In this document: piece after piece, positions 15,167 through 23,332 of the stretch
Layout: the number at the start of each line of letters is the position of its first letter
Position numbering within the stretch: the first letter of the stretch is position 1
Source: Acidobacteriota bacterium
GTDB lineage: Bacteria > Acidobacteriota > G020349885
NCBI GenBank assembly: GCA_020349885.1
Contig: CP070701.1
Coordinates: forward strand, 585,466 to 633,688
Length of the DNA stretch: 48,223 nucleotides
Direction: 5' to 3'
Program-made: the position numbers and the translations under genes
Notes under the pieces: generated by a model
What the model was told of the DNA's origin: nothing
What the model saw: only the letters and a program-made list of their open reading frames with translations
Databases searched by the model: none

Positions 15167-16258
15167 CTAGTTCACCTCGAGCATCCGCTTGAGGGCGATG
15201 CGCGCCTTGTCGATTATGTCCTGGGGAAGCGTCACCACGTTCACCTCCCCCGGGTGGTCCACGGAGTAGGCCAGGTTGCCGAGGTTCACCTTGTACATGT
15301 TGGGGCAGAGGGAGCGCGAGAGGGGAAGCACGGTGCGGTCCTGGTGCTGGAACGCGAGGCGCGAGACCATCTGGATCTCGGTCCCGACGGCGATGACGCT
15401 CCCCGGCTCCGCGTTCCGGACGTACTTTTCGATGAAGCCCGTCGAGCCTGCGGCGTCGGACGCGGCGACGGTTTCCTCAGTGCACTCCGGGTGTACGACG
15501 ACCTTCGCGTCGGGGTATTTCTCGCGAATCTCGATAACGTGCTCCGGCGTGAACCACTGGTGGACGTGGCAGAAGCCCTTCCACAAAAGCACCTTGGCTC
15601 GTTCGACGCGCTCCGGCGCGGCGCCGCCCAGGGGCTTGCGGTAGTCCCAAAGAAGGTGCTCCTCCTTGGGGATGCCGCGGCTGTTCGCCGTGTTCCGCCC
15701 GAGGTGCTCGTCGGGAAAGAAGAGGATTTTGTCGCCGCGCGCGAACGCCCACTCGAAAGCCCCCCCGGCGTTCGACGACGTGCAGACGATGCCGCCGTTC
15801 TCGCCGCAGAAAGCCTTCAGGCTGGCGTCCGAGTTCATGTAGGTCATGGGGATGACGCGGCGGACGTCCAAGACTTCCGAAAGCTCCTTCCAGCTTTTCT
15901 CCACCTGATGGATGCTCGCCATGTCGGCCATGGGACAGCCGGCCAGATGCGAGGGGTGGATGACCGTCTGGTGGGGCTGGGCGAGGACGCGCGCCGTCGC
16001 CGCCATGAAGCGCACGCCGCAGAAGACGATGAACTCGGCGTCCTTCTGCTCGGTGGCGACCCTGGCCAGCCCGTAGGAGTCGCCGTGGAAGTCGGCGAGC
16101 GAATAGACGGCGTGGCGCTGGTAGTTGTGCCCGAGCACCACCATGCGCTTGCCGTACTCCCGCTTTCGCGCGCGGATGCGCTCGACGAGGTCTTCCTCTT
16201 CCAGCTCGAGGTATTCGTCGGGCGTTTCGTCGACGAGCGTCCGTACCGCCGTTTCCAT
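15167..16258 (-). CDS. nadA: Quinolinate synthase A
   Basis: 363 residues. Condenses iminoaspartate with dihydroxyacetone phosphate to quinolinate in NAD synthesis, using a 4Fe-4S cluster. The cluster cysteines are apparent in FCGVRFMA, HPECTEE and SLCPNMYK. Other family marks are VVLGHNYQRHAVY, HPSHLAGCPMADM and NSDASLKAFCGENGG. Neither nadB nor nadC is adjacent. It ends 10 nt from the convergent yraN. Confidence 0.96.
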   Translation of the reverse strand: METAVRTLVDETPDEYLELEEEDLVERIRARKREYGKRMVVLGHNYQRHAVYSLADFHGDSYGLARVATEQKDAEFIVFCGVRFMAATARVLAQPHQTVIHPSHLAGCPMADMASIHQVEKSWKELSEVLDVRRVIPMTYMNSDASLKAFCGENGGIVCTSSNAGGAFEWAFARGDKILFFPDEHLGRNTANSRGIPKEEHLLWDYRKPLGGAAPERVERAKVLLWKGFCHVHQWFTPEHVIEIREKYPDAKVVVHPECTEETVAASDAAGSTGFIEKYVRNAEPGSVIAVGTEIQMVSRLAFQHQDRTVLPLSRSLCPNMYKVNLGNLAYSVDHPGEVNVVTLPQDIIDKARIALKRMLEVN

Positions 16259-16392
16259 ACCGTTACTATCTCACGTCGGAAAAATTCTTCCTCAGTTACT
16301 TGTGCGCGCGGGATGCGGACTCGGCCCTCGGGAGGGTACCCCTTACACGCACTCCATGGTAGCACGGTCAAAAAAAGAAATCAAACCTGAAA

Positions 16393-17466
16393 TTAGGAAG
16401 AAGCCGCCCCGCCCTCCCCCGCCGTATCCGCGGGCCCGGGCGGACGGCCGAGCACGCGCTCGGCCGCCTCGAAGACCGCCTCGGGCGCAAGCTCCTTTAT
16501 GCAGCGGAAATGGCCTTCGGGGCAGCGCTTCGCGCCGTGCACGCCGCAGGGGCGGCAGTATAGGCCCTCGAGTTGCGCCACGGCCCAGCGCTCGTGCGTC
16601 GGGACGAAGCCGGCCTCGGGCGCCGTCGAGCAGAAAACGGCGACCTGCGGCTTGCGGAAGGCCGAGGCGATGTGTAGCGGCGCGCTGTCGTTCGAGACGA
16701 CGAAGTCGCAGCGCGCGATGAGCGCCACGACGTCGGCAAGCGTCGTCCGCCCCGTCAGGTCGACGGGCTCCGTGCGGCTCAGCGCGCAGATGCGGGCGGC
16801 GCGCTCGCGCTCCGAGGCGTCGCCCACCAGCACGACGTCGAAACCCCGTTTTTCCCGGAGAAAGTCGGCAAGCGCCGCGTACCCCTCCTCCGTCCATTTC
16901 TTGGTCACCCATACCGAGCCGTGCGCAAGGACGGCGACGGGGCGTGAGCCGTCGAAGCCGCGCTCGCGCAGCACCGCGTCCACGTGCGCGTAGCGCTCCG
17001 GGTCCACGCGAAGGAAGGTCTGGTGGTCGAAGCTCGCGGGGTCGCGGTCGAACGCTTTCATGAGCAGCAGGTAGCGGCGCCCCGCCTGCCGGGCGGGGTC
17101 GTCGTGAACGCGCTGATGGTAGAGGCGCGAAAGGGGATTGGCGTCGAAGCCGACGCGCCGCGGGATGCGTGCCAGCGCGAGCAGAAGCGCCGTGCGCGCC
17201 GAGCGGTGCGCCGCGACGGCGAGGTCGAAGTTCCCCTCCCGTAGCGGCCCCAGGAGCCTGAGCGAGGCGCGCAACACCCCCTCCTCGCGCTTCCGGTCCA
17301 GAAGAAATTCGTCCACCTCCATAAGGCCTTCAAGGAGAGCCTTGTTGGCCGGCGTCGTAAGGAGCGTGAGGCGGCAGCCGGGGTGCGTCTCCTTGAGCGC
17401 CCGCAGAAGCGGCGTCGTAAGCACCGCGTCTCCGAGGAAGGCCGTCTGCACGACGAGAAGGTTCAT
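16393..17466 (-). CDS. waaF: Glycosyltransferase family 9, LPS heptosyltransferase II-like
   Basis: 357 residues. Begins MNLLVVQTAFLGDAVLTTPLL, as in heptosyltransferases. The C-terminal half has the nucleotide-sugar region VSNDSAPLHIASAFRKP and the Cys-rich CPEGHFRCIKELAPEAV typical of WaaF. Probably adds heptose to the LPS inner core at the inner face of the cytoplasmic membrane. TAAAAT (17478-17473) ends 6 nt before the ATG, so the mRNA may be leaderless. The exact acceptor is inferred only from family. Confidence 0.88.
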   Translation of the reverse strand: MNLLVVQTAFLGDAVLTTPLLRALKETHPGCRLTLLTTPANKALLEGLMEVDEFLLDRKREEGVLRASLRLLGPLREGNFDLAVAAHRSARTALLLALARIPRRVGFDANPLSRLYHQRVHDDPARQAGRRYLLLMKAFDRDPASFDHQTFLRVDPERYAHVDAVLRERGFDGSRPVAVLAHGSVWVTKKWTEEGYAALADFLREKRGFDVVLVGDASERERAARICALSRTEPVDLTGRTTLADVVALIARCDFVVSNDSAPLHIASAFRKPQVAVFCSTAPEAGFVPTHERWAVAQLEGLYCRPCGVHGAKRCPEGHFRCIKELAPEAVFEAAERVLGRPPGPADTAGEGGAASS

Positions 17467-17472
17467 GGGGGG

Positions 17473-17478
17473 ATTTTA
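17473..17478 (-). promoter_or_regulatory. -10 box of the waaF-like gene
   Basis: TAAAAT on the minus strand, followed by six C residues and then the ATG: spacing for a leaderless start. It lies in the 77-nt gap after tolR, so the gene may also be read from the yqeY-tolQR transcript. Confidence 0.4.
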
Positions 17479-17543
17479 ACCGCTGCGGCACCGGGAACGC
17501 CAGCGGCGGGGAAAAACCGGGTCGCCCTTTCCCGCGCCGGCAC

Positions 17544-17981
17544 CTATTTCAGCGGCCTTTCCTCCATCACGAGCGCCACGGTCTCGATGCCGGCACCCTT
17601 GAGGCGGTCCATGAACTCCATCACGTCGCCGTAGGGAAGCGCGCGGTCGGCGTAGAGGTACACGGACGTGCCAGCCGCGGCCGCGGCCTCGAGGCGCTCC
17701 GTGAGGACGGCCTCGTGGACGGGCTCCTCCTCGATGAAGACCTCCTTGTCGCGCGTGAGCGCAATCACGATTCTTTCCTCCTCCATGGGCGCGGCGTGCT
17801 CGCCGCGGGGGAGCGACACGTCCACGCCGGCCTTCATCATGGGCACCGTGATCATGAAAATGATGAGAAGGACGAGCATGACGTCCACGAGGGGGATGAT
17901 GTTTATCTCGGCGAGAGGGCCGTCCTCGGCGTCACCTTGGTCCTGCGGCGGCTCCCAGGCGCTAGGCACGGCGCCCCTCAC
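17544..17981 (-). CDS. tolR: ExbD/TolR family biopolymer transport protein
   Basis: 145 residues: a short N-terminal cytoplasmic stretch, one membrane segment (VDVMLVLLIIFMITVPMM) with the functional Asp in NIIPLVDVML, then a periplasmic domain ending GIETVALVMEERPL. Partner of TolQ in a proton-driven motor. The ATG overlaps the tolQ stop (ATGA). TolA, TolB and Pal are not in the window, so Tol and Exb roles cannot be separated with certainty. Confidence 0.93.
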   Translation of the reverse strand: MRGAVPSAWEPPQDQGDAEDGPLAEINIIPLVDVMLVLLIIFMITVPMMKAGVDVSLPRGEHAAPMEEERIVIALTRDKEVFIEEEPVHEAVLTERLEAAAAAGTSVYLYADRALPYGDVMEFMDRLKGAGIETVALVMEERPLK

Positions 17982-18688
17982 TTCACCAGCGTCCCGTCGC
18001 GGAGGGCGATGTTCTCGACGAGGTTCACGAACTCCAGGGCGAAATTGTCCATCTCAGAAGAAGTCTCGCGCGCGCGGGCGTTGAAATAGTTGTAGCCGAG
18101 CACCGCCGGGATGGCCGCCGCGAGGCCCGCGGCGGTCGCCACGAGCGCCTCGGCTATGCCGGGGGCCACGACAGCCAGGCTGGCCGAGGCCTGCATGCCG
18201 ATCTGGCGAAAGGCGTTCATGATGCCCCAGACGGTGCCGAAGAGCCCGATGAACGGCGAGACGCTCGCCGTCGTGGCGAGCACGGCGAGATTCTTCCTTA
18301 ACCGCCCGGCCTCGACCTGCCGCGCCCGGCGAAGCGCGCGCTCGAGGCCCGCGACGTTCACGTACGCGGCGGGCGGGGCGTCCGTGCGGCCGCTCGCGTC
18401 GGGCTGCTGCGGCTGCGACGACTGCTTCGAGAGCTCGCCGTAGCCCTCCCGGAAGAGCGCCGATAGCGTCCCCTGCGGGTAGTTCCCCGCCACGTGCTGG
18501 GCCTCCTTGAGGTTCCGGCTGCGCCGGAAGGCTTCGAGGTAATTGGCGTCGCTGCGGCGGACGGCGCGCATCTGGAACCACTTCAGGCCCATCACGGCCC
18601 ACGACAAAACCGAAAGAACGAGCAGGGCGCCCACAACGCACCACGCCACAGCGCCGCCCTGCCGCAGGAGGCTCAGCAATTCACTCAT
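17978..18688 (-). CDS. tolQ: MotA/TolQ/ExbB proton channel family protein
   Basis: 236 residues with three membrane segments: near residue 15-35, then around 145-165 and 190-210. The family core ASVSPFIGLFGTVWGIMNAF and IAEALVATAAGLAAAIPAVLGYNYF is intact. Forms the inner-membrane channel with the ExbD/TolR partner that overlaps its stop. Its own start overlaps the yqeY stop by 4 bases (ATGA), so yqeY, tolQ and tolR are translationally coupled. Confidence 0.94.
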   Translation of the reverse strand: MSELLSLLRQGGAVAWCVVGALLVLSVLSWAVMGLKWFQMRAVRRSDANYLEAFRRSRNLKEAQHVAGNYPQGTLSALFREGYGELSKQSSQPQQPDASGRTDAPPAAYVNVAGLERALRRARQVEAGRLRKNLAVLATTASVSPFIGLFGTVWGIMNAFRQIGMQASASLAVVAPGIAEALVATAAGLAAAIPAVLGYNYFNARARETSSEMDNFALEFVNLVENIALRDGTLVK

Positions 18689-19158
18689 GACTCAGGCTGA
18701 TCCGATTCAGGCTGACCCGGCGGCTCAAGCTTCTTCGCCGCGACCTCGCGCACCAGCGCCCCGTCCACCTCCGCGCGGTGCTCCTTCATCACGGCGCCCA
18801 TGACCCGCCCCAGGTCCTTCGGAGAAGATGCGCCGAGCTCCTTGATGGTTTCCTCGACGAGGCGCTCGACCTCCTCGCGGCCGAGTTGCGCCGGCAGATA
18901 AGTTTCGAGAATCTTCTTCTCGCCGCGCTCCTTCTCCGCCAGCTCGGGGCGGCCCCCTTTCTCGTACTCCCGCGCGGCCTCCTCGCGCTTCTTCGCGGCG
19001 CGCTTGACGAGCGCGAGCGCCTCCTCGTCCTCCAGGTCGCGCCCCAGCTTGATTTTCTCGTTCTTAAACTCCGAAAGAAGCAGCCGGAGGACGCTGACCT
19101 TCACCCCGTCGCGCGCTTTCATCCCCCCCTTGAGTTCTTTCTGGATTCGCTCGAGCAT
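18685..19158 (-). CDS. yqeY: GatB/YqeY domain protein
   Basis: 157 residues from the ATG at 19158 (MLERIQKELKGGMKARD). The frame is open upstream, but the promoter and the conserved start support this ATG. YqeY family marks: KVSVLRLLLSEFKNEKI, KKREEAAREYEKGGR and ILETYLPAQL. The fold resembles the tail of GatB, which binds tRNA in amidotransferases; the function of stand-alone YqeY is not established. First gene of the coupled yqeY-tolQ-tolR set. Confidence 0.93.
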   Translation of the reverse strand: MLERIQKELKGGMKARDGVKVSVLRLLLSEFKNEKIKLGRDLEDEEALALVKRAAKKREEAAREYEKGGRPELAEKERGEKKILETYLPAQLGREEVERLVEETIKELGASSPKDLGRVMGAVMKEHRAEVDGALVREVAAKKLEPPGQPESDQPES

Positions 19159-19166
19159 GAAAAAAC

Positions 19167-19196
19167 ATTCTATCCCACGGAGTGGGGCGGAGGCAA
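19167..19196 (-). promoter_or_regulatory. Promoter of yqeY-tolQ-tolR
   Basis: TTGCCT (19196-19191), 18-nt spacer, TAGAAT (19172-19167). The -10 box ends 8 nt before the ATG, predicting a leader of 0-2 nt. Confidence 0.6.
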
Positions 19197-19297
19197 GGAG
19201 GGGATTAGCAGTTAGCGACAAGAAAGAAAATTAAATTCCGCCCTCGCTCCGCCGAAGCCTCTGCAGCGTTTTCGCATTTGCATAATGAGCTACCTGT

Positions 19298-19327
19298 CCG
19301 CCGCAGCAAGCTGCTTGCGGACGGCGG
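19298..19327. other. Hairpin between the CHAT gene and yqeY
   Basis: Imperfect inverted repeat: outer CCGCCG/CGGCGG arms with an inner GCAAG-CAG-CTTGC stem (minus-strand reading). It lies about 50 nt downstream of the CHAT gene stop. There is no T tract; it could be a terminator-like stem or a small dispersed repeat. Confidence 0.4.
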
Positions 19328-19376
19328 GCGCGAAGGCGAGTCACCAACGGCCAAAGGCTAACGGCCATCCGCTCAG

Positions 19377-20957
19377 CTACCCCGGACTTCCCACGAGGAC
19401 GAAGGCGGCCCAGTAGAAGGGATGCGAGGCGTCCATGCGCCGGCCGCCCTTCTTTGCGGGGGGCGCGTCCGCTTTCCCGTCGCTGGCCGCGGCGGCCTCG
19501 CGTTCCTGCAGGCGGCGCTTGAGGGGCCCGAGGTCTATCTTCTTTTCCGCCATGGCGCTGCGCGCCCCGCGGAGCGCCTCGGCTTTCGTCTGCCCCTCCC
19601 GCAGGCGGGTGTAAAATTGCTTCATCAGGTGCGCCGTCGTAAGCTCGTTGACGCTCCAGAGCGAGACGAGCACGCTCGGGGCGCCCGCGTGGAGGAACGC
19701 GCGCGTAAGGCCCGCCAGCCCCTCGCCGCGCACCGTATCCTCGCCCAGGCCCGCCCGGCACGCCGAGAGCGTCACGAGGTCGGCGTCGAGGCGCAGGTTG
19801 AAAATCTCGGCCACTTGAAGGAAGCCGTCCTCCCCGGCCCTCGGCCCGCCCGGAAGCGACAGGACGACGCCGCTTCGAGGCGGAAATTCCTCGTCCACGA
19901 CGCCGTGCGTCGCGAAATGAATTATTTCGTACTTCGCGAGGTCGCGCCGCTTGATCTCCTCCTCCCGCGCCCGCCCGCGCAGAAGTACGTCTTCCTCACC
20001 GCTTCCGAAAAGCTCCGCGACCGCTTCCACCTCGACCCCCGTGTAGGGAAGGCGCGCGAAGCTGTAGCCTTCCTCCTCGTAGAGGCCGCGCAAGGTCGCC
20101 GGCTCGTCCGGAAAAGAATCGCCGCCGCCCTCCCCTTCCCCTTCTTCCGGTTTTTCCTGTTTCTCCTGTTTTTCATGTTCTTCCTGCGTGCTTTTTCCGG
20201 ACTCGGAAAAAACCGGGTCGCCCACGCCCAGGAAGGCGGTTTTCCGCCCCGCGTCCGCGGCGGGTCCCTTGGCCTGCTCTTGAAGAATATCCGCCAGCAC
20301 CGAGGCCGAGGGGGCGTAGGTCATCGTGAAGCGGTCGAGGAGATACCGCCCCCGCTCGTCCGCGAGGGCCTCGAAGGGAACATAAGTGAGAATGCCGTCG
20401 GGCACTATGAAGAGGTCGGTCTTTCCCTCCAGAAGAGGCTCGGCGGGCCGGAAGACGAGCTCGTAAAGCGCTTGCCCGCGCTCCTTGTAATCCGAGGAGA
20501 GCGGGTCGGAAATACTTTCGTAAAACGCGCGCGCCGCCTCGACCACCTCGTCGCGCTCCAGCACGAAGACCGAAAGACCGGCTTCTTCCTTTTCTTTCCC
20601 TTCTTCTTTGCCGTCTTCCGCACCGGGCCGCCGGAGCACCCAGAGTGCGGAAAAATTCTCGCCGACTATGTATTCCAAAAGCGCCGCGTCCTCCTCGGCG
20701 AGGCATATTTCGGAAATTTCCTCGTACCCCCTCGGCCTGGGGTAGTGCAGGCTCGCGTACTCCGGGGCGGCGCGGCGCACCTCCTCGATGAGCTCCTCGT
20801 ATTCTTTTTCCCTCTGGGAAAACTCCTCGTCGTGGGGCGAGCGCCTCACTTCTTCCCCGCCGCCCGGGGGCGCGGTCGATTCGTCCCCCTGCGCCCCGGC
20901 GAGCGGCGCCGCGAGCAGGAGGAGAACGAACAGCGCAACGTAGTGTCTTATAGCCAT
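19377..20957 (-). CDS. Exported CHAT-domain (caspase-like) protein
   Basis: 526 residues. An N-terminal signal peptide (HYVALFVLLLLAAPLAGA) is followed by an acidic helical stretch and a CHAT domain from about residue 160 to the end. Both catalytic residues are present: His in IIHFATHG (about 349) and Cys in LSACRAGLGE (about 399). The preceding LFIVPDGILTYVPFEAL and later FLHAGAPSVLVSLWSV are typical. A low-complexity Lys/Glu/Gly insert lies about 255-285. CHAT proteins usually carry TPRs and are often cytoplasmic; this one has no clear TPR and appears exported. Substrate unknown. Confidence 0.9.
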   Translation of the reverse strand: MAIRHYVALFVLLLLAAPLAGAQGDESTAPPGGGEEVRRSPHDEEFSQREKEYEELIEEVRRAAPEYASLHYPRPRGYEEISEICLAEEDAALLEYIVGENFSALWVLRRPGAEDGKEEGKEKEEAGLSVFVLERDEVVEAARAFYESISDPLSSDYKERGQALYELVFRPAEPLLEGKTDLFIVPDGILTYVPFEALADERGRYLLDRFTMTYAPSASVLADILQEQAKGPAADAGRKTAFLGVGDPVFSESGKSTQEEHEKQEKQEKPEEGEGEGGGDSFPDEPATLRGLYEEEGYSFARLPYTGVEVEAVAELFGSGEEDVLLRGRAREEEIKRRDLAKYEIIHFATHGVVDEEFPPRSGVVLSLPGGPRAGEDGFLQVAEIFNLRLDADLVTLSACRAGLGEDTVRGEGLAGLTRAFLHAGAPSVLVSLWSVNELTTAHLMKQFYTRLREGQTKAEALRGARSAMAEKKIDLGPLKRRLQEREAAAASDGKADAPPAKKGGRRMDASHPFYWAAFVLVGSPG

Positions 20958-21024
20958 GTTCTCGCGGGGACATGATAGCCGAAAAGCGGCCCCGTCGCGC
21001 CTTTTTCGGCGGAGCGCCGCGCGC

Positions 21025-21054
21025 TTGACCTGGGAAGCGCCGCCGCACTATCAT
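21025..21054 (+). promoter_or_regulatory. Promoter of tRNA-Val
   Basis: TTGACC (21025-21030), 18-nt spacer, TATCAT (21049-21054). Transcription should begin near 21061, about 23 nt before the mature tRNA. Confidence 0.65.
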
Positions 21055-21083
21055 GAGAATCGAAAAAATTTAGACCGTCTCGT

Positions 21084-21158
21084 GGGCGCTTAGCTCAGTG
21101 GTGGAGCGCTGCCTTCACACGGCAGAGGTCACAGGTTCGAGCCCTGTAGCGCCCACCA
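21084..21158 (+). tRNA. tRNA-Val (anticodon CAC), CCA encoded
   Basis: Full cloverleaf. Acceptor GGGCGCT pairs with AGCGCCC, the D stem is GCTC/GAGC, the anticodon stem CTGCC/GGCAG holds loop TTCACAC (anticodon CAC), the variable loop is AGGTC, and the T stem ACAGG/CCTGT holds TTCGAGC. ACCA follows the acceptor stem, so CCA is genomic. A37 follows the anticodon. A run of five T residues directly after it may terminate transcription. Confidence 0.97.
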
Positions 21159-21199
21159 TTTTTCTACCCCATTTTTCCTAAGGAGCGTCGCGCCGGCCG

Positions 21200-22246
21200 C
21201 TAGATCCGCAGGGTGTCGATCCACGCGAGCTCGGCGGGCTTGACCTCAAGCGTCCGCGACGCGCCGTTTGCGACGCACTCGACGGAAGCCTCCGGCTCGC
21301 CCCTCTCGCCGCTGTAGAAGGCGACGATGGACGCAAGGGTGCGTATCTCCTCCTCGCCGGCCGGCTCGCCCTCGGTGAGCGCCGTGGCGCCCTTGCGGGA
21401 TGCCGGGCGCAGGAGCGTGCGCCCCTCGGCGTAGCGCTCGAGGAAGCGGCTCTCGCCCTCGTCGCGCCCGACGATGAGCTTCAGGCGCGGCGAGAGCCTC
21501 AGGTGGCGCCCCACCTTGAGAAGAAGGGCCTCCTCCGTCGTGTAGCTCTTTTCTCCCTTGGCCTCCCAGAGGTCCTCGAGCTTCCGGGCGAAGTTTTTGT
21601 CCACCAGAGCGCAGCAGCCGCCCGCGGGTTGCGGGTAGTCGGCGACGCCGAGGCGCTCGGCGATCTCCATCTGCTTGTTGCGCGAGCGTCCCGAAATGTC
21701 CCCCAGCTGCTCGCGGTCGAGCCATCCGCACTTTTCGGGCTCCGTGGGCGGAAGCAGCCGGGCCGAAAGCGGCCGCACCAGGTAGCCCTCGAGGCCCGAG
21801 TCGCGCGCGACTATGTCGAGCGCGCGGCGGTGCTGCGACATGGGACGCTGCCCCAGGACCTCGCCCGTGAAGATAAACCGCGCCCCCACCTCCTCCATGT
21901 ACCGCTTCGCGCGGCGGAACATGAAGATGCGGCAGTCGATGCAGGGGTTCATGGCCGAGCCGTAGCCGTACTTCGGCCTGGTGACGACGTCCTGGTACTC
22001 CTTAGAGACGTCGATAATCTCGACGGGCACCTCCAGGTCCGAGCCGGCCCGCAGCGCCTCGTGGCGCTTGGGTTTTTTCCTGTCGTCGTTCCGGATGCCC
22101 GCGCGCTTGTGGTCGTCCACGCAGAAGCCCGTGGAAAAATTTACCCCGAAGACCTCGACGCCCTGCCGCTTGACGAGCGCCGCGGCGAGGGTGCTGTCGA
22201 GGCCGCCCGAGAGCATGCCCACGGCCTTGATTTTCTCCGCCGCCAT
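21200..22246 (-). CDS. PP-loop ATP pyrophosphatase, probable tRNA thiolation-type enzyme
   Basis: 348 residues. The N-terminal PP-loop SGGLDST (residues 13-19) binds and adenylates with ATP. A CxxC in AMNPCIDCRIFMF near residue 105 and paired Cys in PAGGCCALVD (about 215) suggest sulfur transfer or metal binding. FTGEVLGQRPMSQHRRALD is characteristic of uncharacterised thiouridylase-like proteins. Cytoplasmic. It lacks the C-terminal Cys cluster of QueC, so I do not call it QueC although queF is divergent from it. The exact modification is unknown. Confidence 0.75.
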   Translation of the reverse strand: MAAEKIKAVGMLSGGLDSTLAAALVKRQGVEVFGVNFSTGFCVDDHKRAGIRNDDRKKPKRHEALRAGSDLEVPVEIIDVSKEYQDVVTRPKYGYGSAMNPCIDCRIFMFRRAKRYMEEVGARFIFTGEVLGQRPMSQHRRALDIVARDSGLEGYLVRPLSARLLPPTEPEKCGWLDREQLGDISGRSRNKQMEIAERLGVADYPQPAGGCCALVDKNFARKLEDLWEAKGEKSYTTEEALLLKVGRHLRLSPRLKLIVGRDEGESRFLERYAEGRTLLRPASRKGATALTEGEPAGEEEIRTLASIVAFYSGERGEPEASVECVANGASRTLEVKPAELAWIDTLRI

Positions 22247-22252
22247 ACTGAC

Positions 22253-22281
22253 ATTAGAAGCGAAAATATCTTTTTTTGCAA
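22253..22281 (-). promoter_or_regulatory. Promoter of the PP-loop gene
   Basis: TTGCAA (22281-22276), 17-nt spacer, TCTAAT (22258-22253), which ends 6 nt before the ATG: leaderless spacing. Confidence 0.6.
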
Positions 22282-22310
22282 ACCCCGTCGCGCGGGACGC
22301 GCGCCCCGGC

Positions 22311-22340
22311 TTGACCCTTTCCCCGCCCGGTTGCTACACT
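22311..22340 (+). promoter_or_regulatory. Promoter of queF
   Basis: TTGACC (22311-22316), 18-nt spacer, TACACT (22335-22340), preceded by TGC (extended -10). The -10 box ends 6 nt before the queF ATG, so transcription would begin at the start codon. Confidence 0.65.
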
Positions 22341-22346
22341 CTTCCC

Positions 22347-22781
22347 ATGCCGCGCAAAAAGACCGCCCGCGCAAGAGGGAAGGCCGCGAGCCGCCGCGCC
22401 TACACGGCGGCGCACGCCAGGGCGGGCATTTCGGCGAAACACCCGCCCATCGAATGCTGGGAGAACCGCTTTCCGGGCACCGAGATCACCATCACTGCGC
22501 TCGAGTACACCTCGGTGTGCCCGAAGACGGGGCTGCCGGACTTCGGAAAAATCACCATCCGGTACGCGGCCGACGCGCGGTGCCTCGAGCTGAAGTCCCT
22601 AAAGTACTACCTCCTCTCCTACCGCGACCTCGGCATTTTCTACGAAAACGCCGTGAACTGCATCCTGCGCGACATCGTGAAGGCCGCAAGGCCCCGGTGG
22701 GCGCTCGTGCGGGGGGATTTCATGGTGCGCGGCGGCCTCAGAACGACGGTCGAGGCGCACCACGGTCTTCTCGAGGACTAA
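22347..22781 (+). CDS. queF: NADPH-dependent 7-cyano-7-deazaguanine (preQ0) reductase
   Basis: 144 residues, the short single-domain (type I) QueF. Reduces preQ0 to preQ1 in queuosine synthesis. The catalytic Cys is in EYTSVCPKTGLPDFGKI, and the substrate-binding ELKSLKYYLLSYRDLGIFYENAVNCI is intact. A basic 30-residue N-terminal tail precedes the domain. The longer open frame upstream is antisense to the PP-loop gene. The stop overlaps the convergent membrane-protein stop by 4 bases. No other queuosine gene is in the window. Confidence 0.94.
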   Translation: MPRKKTARARGKAASRRAYTAAHARAGISAKHPPIECWENRFPGTEITITALEYTSVCPKTGLPDFGKITIRYAADARCLELKSLKYYLLSYRDLGIFYENAVNCILRDIVKAARPRWALVRGDFMVRGGLRTTVEAHHGLLED

Positions 22782-23254
22782 GGCCGCGCAGGAGGCTCGG
22801 TCGCCGGAGAGGGCGAGCCCGCCTCAAGTTTATCCCGCGACACATCGGCACGGACAAGCCCGCCGAGGCGGACAAGCCGCGCCGCGTGGAAGGCGTGCAC
22901 CAGGCCGAAGGCGCCGTCCATGAGCGCGAACGCGAGAAAGACGCGCGGGGCGTACCCCGTGGCCACGACGACGAGAAAGAAAAAGGCGCCCGCAAGGCGC
23001 ACCGCGGCGGCCAGGACCACGTTGCCGAAGTAGCGCACCGGGTTGCAGCCCGCGAGGGCGTAGGCCGCGCCCAGGCCCACGGCCAAAAGCCCGGCGAGCC
23101 AGAGGTAGACCATCTCCCGGGGAAGCGGCACGTCGAGCAGCACGGAGAGCGCGCGGGGGAAGAAAAGAATGAGAAGGCCGAGCGCCACGTCCACGGCGGC
23201 GCCCAGAAAAAGCGCCGCCCGCAGAAGCGAGTCTACAATGCTCGACCTCGACAT
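22778..23254 (-). CDS. Small four-helix membrane protein of unknown function
   Basis: 158 residues from the ATG at 23254, which has a strong promoter 6 nt upstream; the longer frame start lies upstream of that promoter. Four hydrophobic segments are visible (near 10-30, 45-65, 75-100 and 105-125), with a soluble acidic/Pro-rich tail. I recognise no domain; the pattern resembles small integral membrane proteins of the DUF type. Confidence 0.75.
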   Translation of the reverse strand: MSRSSIVDSLLRAALFLGAAVDVALGLLILFFPRALSVLLDVPLPREMVYLWLAGLLAVGLGAAYALAGCNPVRYFGNVVLAAAVRLAGAFFFLVVVATGYAPRVFLAFALMDGAFGLVHAFHAARLVRLGGLVRADVSRDKLEAGSPSPATEPPARP

Positions 23255-23260
23255 ACGACA

Positions 23261-23290
23261 AGCATAAGGAGCGAGAGCTCGGCCTGTCAA
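23261..23290 (-). promoter_or_regulatory. Promoter of the small membrane protein
   Basis: Consensus TTGACA (23290-23285), 18-nt spacer, TATGCT (23266-23261). The -10 box ends 6 nt before the ATG: leaderless spacing. Confidence 0.75.
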
Positions 23291-23332
23291 ATCACGCGGC
23301 GGCACAGGCCGCCGGGCGTCGACCGTCACCGG

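Noticed and set aside
21200-22246. Calling the PP-loop gene queC because queF is next to it
   Set aside because: The C-terminal zinc-binding Cys cluster of QueC is absent, and the conserved motifs fit thiouridylase-like proteins better.
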